Below the pieces are notes generated by a model that saw only the letters and a list, made by a program, of their open reading frames with translations, was not told the origin of the DNA and did no database searches. A stretch of 64,000 nt of DNA from Blepharisma stoltei (Eukaryota; Ciliophora; Heterotrichea; Heterotrichida; Blepharismidae): assembly GCA_914767885.1 (NCBI GenBank), contig CAJZBQ010000039.1, positions 372,001 to 436,000 of the forward strand, written 5' to 3'. The position numbers were made by a program, and so were the translations under genes. Shown piece by piece: positions 10,359 to 22,200 of the stretch (positions are counted from its first letter, which is position 1; each line of letters opens with the position of its first letter).

Positions 10359-11559
10359 ATGCAAGAAGCCCTTGAAGAAGCTTACGTAAGGTTCCTATAT
10401 AATCTCCCTCTAGAAGAGCAAGAGCCCGAAAGGCTAATGGTTAACATGGAGCAAGCACACTGGCTTTACGAAGACGAGCTTGCCAATAACATTGACATCC
10501 CATCATTAAAATTTCACAAGTTCGTCAAATACATGAAAGACACATTTAACATCCTCCCAAACTACTCTACCAAAGAGCTTATCGACATTTATGAAGACTA
10601 CAAAGCACAGATCCCAGTAAGAGGAGGAATCCTATTGAACTCTCAAATGGACAAAGTTTTGCTCGTCACAAATTACAACTGCAGAGTCTTTGGCTTTCCC
10701 AAAGGCAAAATAAACGAAGAAGAAAGTGATGAAGCATGTGCATTGAGAGAAGTCAAAGAAGAAGTCGGATATGACGCTTCACATTTGCTAAACCCAAGCG
10801 ATTACTTACTCCCCCCCCCCCCTCCGTGAGCGAACAAAAAAATTTTGTTCGCTCACGGAGGGGGGGTTATTTTTTTTTTTTTAAAAAAAATTTATATATA
10901 AATTTTATAAAAAATATTTTTTTCGAAATTTAAAAAAATCCTAATTTGCAAAAATTGGGAAGCAAATATTAATTTAATTTGCAAAATTTATGTTTTAAAA
11001 CGCAATTTGTTTAAAATTAAACAGAATTAGCTCTAGATTTCATTATACTAATTAATCACTTATATATCAAAATTTTTTTCCATTAAAATTTTTTCTATTA
11101 AAAAAATTTTTGTTCACTCACGGAGGGTGGGTTTTTGGTCAAAAAATGGCGATTTTTCTAATGGTTTTGTTCGCTCACGGAGGGGGGGGGGGGGAGTTAG
11201 AGCTTCCTGGAGGACATATCAAACTTTATATTTTCCCAAATGTCGCTGAAACTTATAAATTCGAAACTAACACAAAAGGTGAAATTGGTCTAATAGAATG
11301 AATTAAGCTTGACGACATTCCATCCAAAAAAAACAAAAATTCAAACTTATATAGGAGCTACAAATTCGGAAAAGTCCACGAATTTTTGCCTGACCTAAGA
11401 AAGTGGATTAAAAATAAGAAAAGTGAAGAGCTTGTAGAAGTAAAAGAGGAAAGCTTAAAAATCGATTTCAAATTCAACTCTTCAAGCTTGTCAGATTTTA
11501 AATTCAAAATTTATCGTCTGCAAGCTTTGCTTGACTATTATATTCCACCTTTGTCATAG
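10359..11559 (+). CDS. DCP2: mRNA-decapping enzyme DCP2, split by a MITE
   Basis: With 10807-11197 removed the gene reads 269 codons to TAG 11557-11559; TGA at about 11299 is Trp. The N-terminal Dcp2 box A helical domain occupies residues 1-90. The Nudix domain carries a complete Nudix box, GKINEEESDEACALREVKEE, with the catalytic Glu cluster. A conserved tail (FGKVHEFLPDLRKWI) ends the catalytic core. DCP2 hydrolyses the m7G cap in 5'-3' mRNA decay. Without excision the protein would stop in the poly-Pro run encoded by the MITE end, directly after the Nudix box and before the last strands of the Nudix fold. Confidence 0.9.
10807..11197 (+). mobile_element. MITE/IES M2 (391 bp) inside DCP2
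   Basis: Bounded by TTA on both sides (10806-10808 and 11197-11199); excision gives ...NPSDYLELPGGHI.... Architecture: the left end is a tight hairpin of CTCCGTGAGCGAACAAAA and its complement with a 3-nt loop. The core is about 230 bp of AT-rich sequence. The right end holds two direct copies of CTCACGGAGGG about 70 bp apart, the last running into poly-G. No ORF is encoded. Copies M3 and M5 are almost identical. Confidence 0.92.
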
Positions 11560-11585
11560 TGTTAATTCAAATAATTATGATAAAA

Positions 11586-12167
11586 TTATCTCACCTTCTT
11601 CATGCTGCAGTTCCCAAGCATGAGATTTTCCCTTAAAAACATCCTAATAAAATGTCCATGTGTAACAATGACAATAACTTTTTCTTTTCTCGTATTTAAG
11701 AAGTCGTCAAATCTTAAAGCTCTTCGACATACGCTATCTCGTGGCTCTTTGATTAACACTTTCGGGTTATTTTTATCACAAAACCACCAATATTCGTCTT
11801 CGAAATGCATAAACTCATAGTCTGGATGTAGAGCTCTGAGCTGTGATAGTGGCAATCCTATATCACAAGTGGTGTCTGTTCTTTCTGCAATCAGAGGAGT
11901 GATTATTACAGGGCACTCTGAGCCTTCAAATACGATTTTCATAGTTTCAATAGCTCTGGTGAATGGAGAACAAATAATCAAGTCGCATCTGGCTACGACA
12001 TCTTGATATTTCTCTCTAGCTTTTCGGGCTTGTTTTCTCCCTTTTTCTGTCAAATTGGCATCATAAAATTCAGGAGATTCGGACATCCATTCCCATGGTT
12101 TAAACCAATGCTTGAATGCTCATTGATTGTATGTAGACTGCGCATGTCTGAGGACATAAACTTCCAT
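11586..12167 (-). CDS. Histidine phosphatase (phosphoglycerate-mutase-like)
   Basis: A 193-residue protein starting at ATG 12167. The motif RHAQS near residue 7 replaces the classical RHGES and retains the catalytic His. A second conserved block has CDLIICSPFTRAIETM, and the second catalytic His is in VIVTHGHFIRMFL. Two TGA codons read as Trp lie near the start. The substrate is unknown; family members include metabolic phosphatases and signalling proteins. The neighbouring DCP2 gene is convergent. Confidence 0.8.
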
Positions 12168-12212
12168 TTAAAATTAAAACAGTTTTTGTGATTTTAAATT
12201 GTTATTTATAAG

Positions 12213-12382
12213 CTATTTATGCTTCTCAATCATGCTTTTATTTCTAGAGAGTTTTGGATATCTGAATGGGTTTCCTCCGTTTCTCTGCAAGCATGCATCG
12301 TCAAATATTGTGAATTCTCCAGATTTTCTCCGAAATGCTGCTGTGTCATTGGAAACAGCTTCTCACTCCCACCATGCTTGAC
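12213..12382 (-). CDS. ORF fragment ending at MITE M3 (unknown protein)
   Basis: A frame with normal codon usage, beginning ...SQAWWEWEAVSND... and ending in TAG 12213-12215. It abuts the MITE boundary at 12383. The 5' part should lie to the right, beyond M3 and the decayed MITE at 12788-13093. The simplest TA junction (12383 to 12788) leaves the frame open into the AT-rich segment only. Fusion with the gene at 13123-13566 does not work in phase with simple TA joins. It may be a real C-terminus or a relic. Confidence 0.3.
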
Positions 12383-12773
12383 TAACTCCCCCCCCCCCCC
12401 TCCGTGAGCGAACAAAAAAATTTTGTTCGCTCACGGAGGGGGGTTAATTTTTTTTTTTAAAAAAAATTTATATATAAATTTTATAAAAAATATTTTTTTC
12501 GAAATTTAAAAAAATCCTAATTTGCAAAAATTGGGAAGCAAATATTAATTTAATTTGCAAAATTTATGTTTTAAAACGCAATTTGTTTAAAAATTAAACA
12601 GAATTAGCTCTAGATTTCATTATACTAATTATCACTTATATATCAAAATTTTTTTCCATTAAAATTTTTTCTATTTAAAAAAAATTTTTGTTCACTCACG
12701 GAGGGTGGGTTTTTGGTCAAAAAATGGCGATTTTTCTAATGGTTTTGTTCGCTCACGGAGGGGGGGGGGGGAG
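12383..12773 (+). mobile_element. MITE/IES M3 (391 bp)
   Basis: The same length, orientation and architecture as M2 in DCP2, with only a few differences. TA at 12383-12384 and 12774-12775. Poly-C and poly-G ends are intact, so the insertion looks recent. A second right boundary at the TA of 12788-12789 is possible. Confidence 0.88.
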
Positions 12774-12787
12774 TAAGCAGATTGACT

Positions 12788-13093
12788 TATTTCGATCAAG
12801 GAGGGGTTTAAAAAAATTATGGAAAATTTTTTTTATTAATCTGAAATTTTATATTAAATCTCTTTTCCATATAAATTATTTTTTGCGCTAGCGATAGGAT
12901 AATAGTATATAGATAATGCAAAACATTAAAAAATATGCTAGAAATCGATTTAAAACTATTTAAAAGTGATTATACTGTAATATCTAAAGATTCATTATTA
13001 GCAGAGCTGGGTAGTTAGATTTGGTCGGTAAAGGGAGCGGGTTTCATTTTTGGCAATATGGAAAACGTTTGATCAAGGATGGGATCAATTTTC
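12788..13093 (+). mobile_element. Decayed MITE next to M3
   Basis: The left part reads TCGATCAAGGAGGGGTTTAA, comparable to TTCGCTCACGGAGGGGGGTTAA of fresh copies. The right part (13020-13093) preserves the spaced pair GGGAGCGGG...TTTTTGGC...GATCAAGGATGGG. The AT-rich core is retained in pattern only. It appears to be an old copy beside which M3 inserted. The boundaries are approximate. Confidence 0.45.
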
Positions 13094-13122
13094 CTTAATT
13101 GCTCGATCAAGAATTAGGAGAA

Positions 13123-13566
13123 TTAGTACTTTTTGTGCATCTTAGGGATTGTTTTTAATGCATAGTCCTCAAGCCCTCGAAGTTTATGGCTGGTTGTGCT
13201 TGGTCTAGATTTTATATTAGCATGCGAAATTGGGTCAAAATTTGTTTTCTGATAATTAATCATTGAAAACTTTTTGTTAAATCGTCAATCAGTGCCCTCA
13301 GACTCACTGTTAGCATGATAATGTTTGACCTGAAGATGGCTTGAAGATGGGATTCCAATGAAAGGTGTTGAGTTTGTAAATAAAGCTAAAGAGTTACTTC
13401 TTCTTGTTTGTAAGTTAACACGAGCACCTTTAAATTCAGTTGCATTAAAATTTGGTTGAGAGTTTGGATAAGCTAAATAGTCAGGCAATCGAGAGAGATG
13501 AAAATGAGTTGTGCTATTAATTTGGGCTGATGATAGCCCTGCAGGCTTTAATGTGCCATTTTGCAT
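13123..13566 (-). CDS. Hypothetical protein, 147 residues
   Basis: An open frame from ATG 13566 to TAA 13123 with one TGA read as Trp near 13285. The sequence is Ser/Asn/Pro-rich with basic ends and has no recognised domain, signal peptide or membrane segment. Codon use fits the neighbours. The stop lies just before the region of the decayed MITE, so the true C-terminus could be further left if another IES is removed. Confidence 0.5.
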
Positions 13567-13766
13567 TATTTGAAGGTGAAGTTTTTGAAGTAATTAAATA
13601 TTAGATAACAAACACTAAATATGGCCAAGAAGTCTAATAAACTTATTATTTCTATGCTAATAGCATAAAATAAGCCTTATAAATGATAATTTCAAATTTA
13701 AAGAATATTTATTTAACCTATTTTTGTAAATCGATCAATTATTGCTCAAGTCTAAAAAAAATAATA

Positions 13767-15441
13767 ATGCTGCCAGACATTAGGCTTAAAAAATTCCTAA
13801 TCACTGATCTTCCTACAGGTGGGAAAAACAGTCTAAGCTCCAAAAAATCGCAAAAAACTCTAACTTCCCTCAAATCAGCGATAAAAAATGCTAGCTAACC
13901 AAAATGTTATTTTTTATTTTTTCGTGCTTAAAAAACCAAATTTTTAAGTATTTGACTAATTTAATTTATAAAATTTTGGCAAGCTCTCGAAAATTTAATA
14001 TAGTTTGCTCGAGATTTATTGTTATAATCATTAATTATATTTATTGAAGTATAGTTTATATAATTAAAAAGATAAAGAAAGAGGAGGTTTATTTTTAAAA
14101 ATAGGGATTTTCAATAGCTTTGCTCGCTAACTAATTGGAAGGGTAAAAGTTGCACGAAGAACTGCATCCGATAATATTCACATTGAAGATGACTTTGAAC
14201 TTGAAGAAACAGGCGATTATAAGAGGTTTTTCACTTCTCCATCAAAACTTGATCAGGGATTAAAATTTGATGAAAAAGGTACAATTCTGCCAAGAAGTAT
14301 TGTGGGATCTCCAAAGCTTTTTGAAAATGATAAAGGGTCCAAATTCCTTGGAAGGGATTCTTTACCTTCATCTCATAGAACACAAACCAGGAAATTCACT
14401 AGCATTAGGAGGACTATGATAAGCGATGTTAACTACGATTCCAAATTCAAAGAAAAAATCACCCAAATCAGCGAGAATATTAACCTAGGCAAAAGATCAA
14501 TGACTGAAAGATATCTTAATTTAAGGCCAGACCAAAAATACGTTATTTTAAAAGATACAAAGGCTTTAAAAACATTTAATAAGATACAAGAAGACTGAGA
14601 TAAACTTGAAAGAAACTTAAGTAGAAAAGTCCATAAATCGCCCGAGGACTTGCTATCAACACGAGCATGAGAGTCAAGATCAAAGTTTGAAGAGCTGGAT
14701 TATATTGAAAAAGGCAAAAACAAATCTGAAGAATATAGACGATACGACTGAATTATGTCCTTAAGGCACTGCCCAGGAGAAGTCTTGGACGCTTATGTAA
14801 ATATAGGCTCACCTCTTGGTGGACTTTATGTTAGAGTCAAAGAAAGCCCAGACACTCCTTGTGAGCTGATAAGAAAGCCTGGACTTACAAAATCAAGTCT
14901 AAAAACTTATAAAGATAGCCCATATCTTTTGAAGACTTTGTCATTAACGAAATCCTTGAGAACTCCAAGCTGCCCTGCTATGGATGAACTTCAAGTACTT
15001 GGGTTATCGAAATTTCCACTAGAGCTTGAAGCTGCTCAAACTGCTGGGCTGGAGAAAGTCAAATATAATTTAAGTTTAAGTTTAAAGATAACTATTCCTT
15101 TAACCCTACTCTTGAATCGTCTTTGCTCGAATTGAACTAACTCTGAGAGTAACGGTGGGAAAATGAGTCATCATTAGACTCGATATCCAATTTCTTAGCC
15201 CATCAGGACTCAGACAGCCTTGACCAGACTCAGCCAAGAAATCTTCAGTTTTTGCTCCAAATCTCCAAATCTCCAGGAATCAAGGATTCCCTTCACTAAG
15301 TCGAGCTGTAGGGGCCTGCCCTACATTCAACTTCCCATTTTTAATTGCAAATATAATTTAGCAAAAGAATATACAGAAAATGAAATAATTACTGAAAACT
15401 ATGAAAGGCCTTATTCTTTCCTTTCAAAGTTAATTAAATAG
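13767..15441 (+). CDS. Hypothetical basic protein split by two inserts
   Basis: With 13882-14143 and 15064-15351 removed, the frame is 374 codons from ATG 13767 to TAG 15441; TGA is Trp at several sites (about 14596, 14668, 14749). Junctions read ...LKSAIKVARRTAS... and ...EKVKYNLAKEYTEN.... Ser/Lys-rich N-terminus, charged middle, no known domain. The two junctions are restored by two different element types (a decayed MITE and a SINE-like element). Confidence 0.65.
13882..14143 (+). mobile_element. Decayed MITE/IES M4 (262 bp)
   Basis: TA 13882-13883 joins TA 14144-14145 to restore the frame. The right part (ATAGGGATTTTCAATAGCTT then TGCTCGCTAACTAATTGGAA) is a worn copy of the MITE right end. 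The core keeps the GAGATTTATTGTTATAATCA block related to the core of fresh copies. Confidence 0.65.
15060..15360 (-). mobile_element. SINE-like element E5 with perfect 13-bp target duplication
   Basis: CAAATATAATTTA occurs at 15060-15072 and 15348-15360, flanking 275 bp with a degenerate TTTAAG tail at its left end (minus orientation). Removing the element plus one duplication copy, or equally TA-to-TA excision inside the duplication (for example 15064-15351), restores the exon exactly. No coding capacity. Confidence 0.75.
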
Positions 15442-15579
15442 TCTATTATTATAATGTTTAATTTCAAAGCTTAGCATCAAGTTTGAGAATTTTCTTTCTT
15501 ATGCTCAAACTACAATTATAAAATAATTCGAAATTTATTTTGACTTTAAAAAAATTAAATACTTAATATACTCTTCTCT

Positions 15580-15966
15580 TACTCCCCCCCCCCCTCCGTG
15601 AGCGAACAAAAAAATTTTGTTCGCTCACGGAGGGGGGTTAATTTTTTTTTTTAAAAAAAAATTTATATATAAATTTTATAAAAAAATATTTTTTTCGAAA
15701 TTTAAAAAAATCCTAATTTGCAAAAATTGGGAAGCAAATATTAATTTAATTTGCAAAATTTATATTTTAAAACGCAATTTGTTTAAAATTAAACAGAATT
15801 AGCTCTAGATTTCATTATACTAATTATCACTTATATATCAAAATTTTTTTCCATTAAAATTTTTTCTATTAAAAAAATTTTTGTTCACTCACGGAGGGTG
15901 GGTTTTTGGTCAAAAATGGCGATTTTTCTAATGGTTTTGTTCGCTCACGGAGGGGGGGGGGGGAGT
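15580..15966 (+). mobile_element. MITE/IES M5 (387 bp), intergenic
   Basis: Nearly identical to M2 and M3, same orientation, bounded by TTA on both sides (TA at 15580-15581 and 15967-15968). It lies in the 830-bp spacer between the gene ending at 15441 and the HECT gene. The rest of that spacer (15967-16272) is AT-rich with pyrimidine runs and no recognised feature. Confidence 0.85.
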
Positions 15967-16272
15967 TAGCATTGATTTTGCAATATTTTTTTCAAAATTC
16001 ATTCACATTCAAAAAATAAAGATTAAAGTAAAATTCCAAAATTTTGATTTAAAATGCAAAATGTCCTAAACCCAATTCCAATCCAGAATAGGACTAAAAT
16101 AGGATTTTATTTATTTCAAATTTAACTGCTTTTTCTCCTAAAAGACACTATTTCTTCCTTCTTCCCTTCAATTTATTTCTAATATAATTTTCCCCTCATA
16201 TTCCCAATTTCTATCAACCTATCACCTTGCTTATGCATTAGACTTTCTCCTAATTCCATAATATTTCTAAAT

Positions 16273-19200
16273 ATGAAAATCGGTGAGGCGAATGGCAACA
16301 CAATCGAAGGTGTCTCTGAATGGGTTCAAGAAGTGAAATCTCTTCCATCCACTCACTCCCCTCTTTTTTAAATTGGAACAAAAATTCCTATTCCAATTTT
16401 AATGGGGATTAAAAAATCTTATATTAAATTTTTCTCTATTATAAAATTTTTAAAAATTAAAAAAGCATAGTTTGAACACAATATTTTTGAATTTTCTGAA
16501 GAATTAATAAATAAATTAATCGATTATGTGGAAACTGCTTAAATGACACTTTATCCGTTAAATTAGGCCAATTGAAATTTCTTACTTGAAAATTTAATCC
16601 GGTTGAAAAGAGTACAAAAAAATGGAATTTTATCTATATTTATTCAATTTAAAGGGGAGTCAGTTCATTGAATACCTCTCTAACCTAAAACATTGGGAAT
16701 GGCAACGAATCGATGATTTATCCCCCATCGCTCCGATTCTTGACCGAATAGATGAGCTTCTCAATCAAGCTCTGCAAGAGGAAAACCATCAGCTCTTGAT
16801 CTTTCTATTAGAAAAGACCCAAATTCTCCTAAAATCAGCAACATCTAAATCACTTTACAACTCCGTAGACGAGCTTTTATTGATTTTGGATATGCCAGAT
16901 TGGGAGATTGTGCATAAGGCGCTCCAGGTGTTCCACGTATTAGTCAACCGAATCACTCCGACGATGAAAACCACGAAAGCTCACAGTAACTCTGTGCTGG
17001 CCAACAAACTTTATGCGATAGGTCTGGGGCCAACATTGAATAATCCGAATCCCCTTTCATTACAAATGCTTTGTTCGGAAGAAAATGTCCAGCCATTGAA
17101 ATTTCAGTACTTATCGGGAGACGAACTAATTGAGACAGATGAAAATGTCCCAGAACATTTAAAATATATTTGGGAAAATAGAAAGAGGACAAACCAGATC
17201 ATTGGGAATAAGGAAAAAAGGCAGCTCGTTGCTGCATGCCAGCTATTAGCACTAAGTGTGCTGCTGCAGATGAACCCCGATTTCCATATGATACAGGATT
17301 TTTGCAGATCATTACCAGAGTTGTGGCTGCTTCCAAGCTTGTCAGAATTGCTAAGAATGCAGGTTAGTTCCTCAATTCATATCCAAGTCATCTATTTGCT
17401 CTCAGCTATTCTGGTCATGATGGAAGGACAAACAAATCGCCATGAGCCTTCTCAAAGCCAGCTTATAACAGCGACCCACAATTTGCTTGCAGCATGGCAG
17501 CAGCACGGGCTAATGCAGTCTCTTCTGCGTGACATAGTCTACCCATCTCCTGCAATGATTACTTTTGAGACATCTCGAAACCCAGAATTTGTCTCCTCAA
17601 TTCTGCACCTTTCAAGCATAATTGCTGACTACAAGTTCAGAGTGGACTCGTCCCATGTCCATGGAATGACTTGTTCACTATTGCTTCTATTGAAGCTCCC
17701 AGAGCACAATACTTATAGCTTTATGATGGAATCTATTGCGAAGGGTGTCAGAATTTTATCAGTCTTGATATCACATAATATTGACATGTTCAGAGAAATC
17801 GATGGAATGAGCACTGTTTTACGGTTACTCAATCATGAACTCGTTATCAATGCTGAGCCAGTTGACTGCTTTTATGAGCATTCTTCTGATATTGTGCCGT
17901 CTCCAGCTGTAAGATCTTATCTAATTAGAACTCTCTTACGTATCCTTAAAATCGCACTCAATAAGTTGGAAACAGTCCCAGGAGTTTCTCATAATGAAAT
18001 CAGAACTATTATAGACAGCGGACTAATGGCAGCTTTAAGGAAAAATTTTGAAAAACAGAAATTTGATATTTATGAGCCTTCTTTGCAGCTATTATCAATT
18101 ATGGTAAATGATAATCCACATCTGGTCAACGAGTTTTTGTCAGATGGAACTATTGTTGCTTTATTTAACTCGTTAGAAACACAGCTGCCACCACAGCCTA
18201 AACTTATGGGAATTTTGGCAAGATTTTTATGTGCTACAGCTTTGAATACTGAAGGAATCAAAATTATAGAAAATTTCAATACGATACCAAGACTTTTACA
18301 AGCATTGGGAAATTATGAAACCTCTGTGCTTTCTAATGAAGTTGCTATTGGAATTGGAGAAAGCTTGCAGGAATTAATGACTTTGGTTCCTGGATTGAGA
18401 GATAAAACAGTAGATGGCTGCATTCAATTGGTGAATACAACGCAATTTTGCAATCTTTCTGCGAAAGAATCCTTTTTCACCCAATTGACAAATATTGCGA
18501 AACTCTTAGGAATGCTTTTTAACTACTCTAATGACTTAATTAGAGGGTTTATTGATAAAGGTGGCCTAGATGGATATTTTGCAATTTTCAGGCTCCCTAT
18601 CTTGCCTCTTACTTATAATAACGAATTCCACTCAGCTTTACTATGCTTTAAATCAATCCCTATGAACCTAACACTAGTCGTGCTCAGCAAAATTCTTACA
18701 ATTTTAAACCAAAATTTATCAAAACTAGAAGATTTCATTGGTCCATTGCATTTAGCTAAAGACTTCAGCAATGTGACAGCTAATAACCATGACGAGTTTA
18801 TGCATGTTTTGACATCAATAGACTCATTTGTAGACATGACAAGAATTGTAAGCCAATATGGTACCGGAATAAGCAACATAGTCAGTGACCTTTGTGCAAC
18901 TTTAGTCCAGTTATCACATTTTATGAGACTTTTAATAGCAGAACAAGCAAGACTATCACCATTTAGTAAACCAAATGAGAAGAAAACAGATAAATTTAAC
19001 ATGCCAATTGATATCAGCGACATTGAAAACGCAACACTGAAAAGCTATGATGAAAATTTTTATTTTACCTGTCAGCTATCTGTTAGAAGACTTTTTAGAT
19101 TTGCGACAAGGATTTCAGCTGCAAAAGGCAGAAATAGTATCAGTGAAGACTCAAGCTTGAAAATCAGCAAAACTATGGGAGAATTAATGGCAGGACTTAT

Positions 19201-22200
19201 CAAACTTTTGAACTTAGACGAGCCTAGCCAAAGCAAAGCGTATTATTATTGCTTGCAGCTGTCTGACATACTAAAAATCCTTTTGCATGACCAAGGATCA
19301 AGCCCTTCCACAATATGGGCATTTTTCCAAGCAGGAGGAATAGACCACTTAATAAACTTCATTAAGCAGCTCAATGCTATTTCGCTTTCTCTTCATAAGC
19401 AAAGAGACCTTTCCTATGACCTGGCCAACTCTTTACAAATTCTTTGGAATTTGTGTGGAAAAGCTATGGAAGGCTTAGCTAATGGAAAATATCAAGGCCC
19501 TCCAGGTATCAATTCAGTACTAAAATCTCTTGGAGTCGCTAGTGGCAAACACGTTGTCAGAAAAATGCAAAATTTAGCAGTTGACTGCATTAAAGACCTG
19601 AATTATTTAGAAACTGGAGTTTTATCCACAGCTTTTGCGAAATCTGTATTAGAAGTAATCAAGCAAGTGTTAGAACAGCCGCATGATAATGATTTATCGC
19701 CTCCACACTTTAGCGATCAAGCTGCAGCAAGACCAATAGGTGAGATGGGGTTAAATGAAGCTTTAGAAAGGCATTTATATATGCAGCCAGGGTCATCAAA
19801 CTATCACCATTTTAGAGATGCAAGGCACAGTCATAGTGATTTTTCTAATATGCCTCCTGCACCTACCATAGAAAATGTCCACCAAATTTTAATCGATTAT
19901 TTGCCTGCAATTTCACCGTTAGCTTCAAGTGTAGCAGATTTATTGTTGAAACTCTGCAATAAAACTAACTCTCAAGGCCCAGAAATCGCTCTCATGCTAC
20001 TCTCCTTAATAGGTAAACTTGCAAAGGACTTGCTAGGGGTCAGCTCCCTATATGATGTCACGCTAGGTATGAGCTCTCTGCAGCCAGTTGAAATAGAAGC
20101 AGACTTCGGCCAATTGTCAGCTGCCATCCAAACCCTTTCATTTTTATCAGCTAAATCCAATGACATTTTGGAGTTTGTCAAGCAAAATAACTTTACAGAG
20201 CATGCCCTCAATTTTATATCAGCCGCAAATGAAAATTCCAGAAAAGGTAACCACGAGTGGATGGCTCCTTTGTTTTCAATTCTCGATACCCTAGTCCGGC
20301 TTTGCAATGCTGGAAGCTTCGACATGATTGAAGCCATTTCGAAATTCCTCAAATCTACCCACGAAACAAAATCCAAGCTTGCCCAAACTGAAGTCTTTTC
20401 TCTTTTAACGCTTTTAATTTCTCTGACTTCAGACCCCTCCTATGCAAAGTCATTTGTGGATAACGACGCTTTATTTTCTCTCTTAACTGTCACTGTAATT
20501 TCTCCAGAACCAAAAGTTCGAGGTCTCCTAACCACTTATTTCAATTTCCTCAAACAAATATCTGAAGACCCTTATATTTTGCAAAGTGTTTTCGAAATTG
20601 CTATTAAAGGAGCATTGATTGGTTCACCTTCATTAGACAATTTCATGAAGAATTTCCGCTCTCAAGTCACAAGAAGTAAAGACATATTCCAGAGGGCCTT
20701 TGAAAACGTGTGCTCCTGCTTTAGGAGGGATAATAAGGTGTATGTAGAAGAAAGGAAGGAAAGAGAAGAAATTTCTGCTCCAAGATGGGACATGGTTACA
20801 CCAATTGCAAATGCACTTGTAGAAGCTTTTAATGCTGAGCAAACAGGGAAGTCTGAGCTTTTGCTACAAAGTGAACAAATTATGTCACTTTTGGCAGATT
20901 TAATACAAACTTATCCTCTTATGATATCAAGCTTGATCCCGCTCAACGTTAAAGGGGTAAAACCTGCTTCAAGTCATAAGCATTCACGACGATTTTTAAC
21001 ACAGCTAGTAAGAAACTATATTCAAAAACCTCATGTAAAACTATTAAGGGCCTTGACTTTTAAACAAGCTCATAGACAGCCAAATACCCCTGTCGCGCAC
21101 ATTTTCAATACATCAATTTGTAGCAATAACATCCCTGTACTGAAAGCAAGGAAAAGAATTTTCACAGAAATGAAAGAGATGCTTGCAGAAGAGTCAAAAA
21201 AGAATTGGTCTGATAGTGAAAAATCTATGAGTACTATCAAAAATATAGCAATCACCATCATGCAACTATTAAGAGAGCCTGCAAAAGCGCCATTCACACG
21301 CAACAATCCTGCAGAAATCGCAAGATTTTTGGTCTCTGACCAATTGAATATGGTTAGACTGCTTTCTGACTGCTCAAAAGGAGTTAAGCTTTCCTTTAAA
21401 AAAGCTGGCTCTCTTCTCAATCTCTTATTAGCACCCTTACCATTCCTTTAAGAGCGAGCAACACTTTTTAGACCTTTTAGAGGAATTTGTTTTTTTTAAT
21501 TATTGCTTTTGGTATTCTAACTCTATAAAAAGAAAATCAAGTTTAGTTTATAAAATTTATGTTTTATGGTATAAGCTGTGAAATATTAATGCAATTAACT
21601 TGAGTTCTCATTATAGCAATTATTAAATTATGTATAAGAATATTTTATATAAATAATTTTATTAGGAATTTTCTTCGCTCTTAAACCATAATTAATTTTT
21701 CCATTAATTTTCTCTCTCTTGGACGAGTTAGAATTGCTCACAAGATATAACATAAACTTCACTTTACATTTGGCCCGGCACCAAACTCATGAACTTGAAG
21801 AAGTAGTCGATGAAAACCCTGAAGATGAGGATGTGCCCAAATATGATATGTATCCTTTAGAAGAGCAAGAATACGGAGAAGAGGACATAGAAGAAGAGGA
21901 AGGAGAAGGAGAAGAGGAAGCAGAAGGAAGCGAAATCAGCTTAAACTCAGGCACTGAAGAAAGTGAAAGCCAAGAAGAGCTTGAAATAGGAGAAGTAGAA
22001 GGCATGGAAGACCATGAAGAAGACGAAGATGCCGATTTAATTGAAGAAGAAAGCGACGATATAGAAGATGAAGAGCTATTAGACGATATTGTCATTGAAA
22101 ATCGAAACACAGACGCGTTTTGGGCTGATGACTTTGAAGAGGAAGAAGAAGACCCTGCAAGAGAAGGCTGGATGCAAGCTAGACCTACTGATCTTACCCA

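Noticed and set aside
10801-12415. Poly-Pro C-termini (PPPPP) of ORFs entering the MITEs
   Set aside because: They are artefacts of reading into the poly-C end of the MITE; excision removes them.
16622-16640. ATG at 16622 as the start of the HECT ligase
   Set aside because: It lies within the frame-breaking insert; the ATG at 16273 joins in frame after TA-to-TA excision.
21787-22110. Ser-rich minus-strand ORF
   Set aside because: Antisense shadow of the Glu-rich acidic stretch of the HECT ligase.
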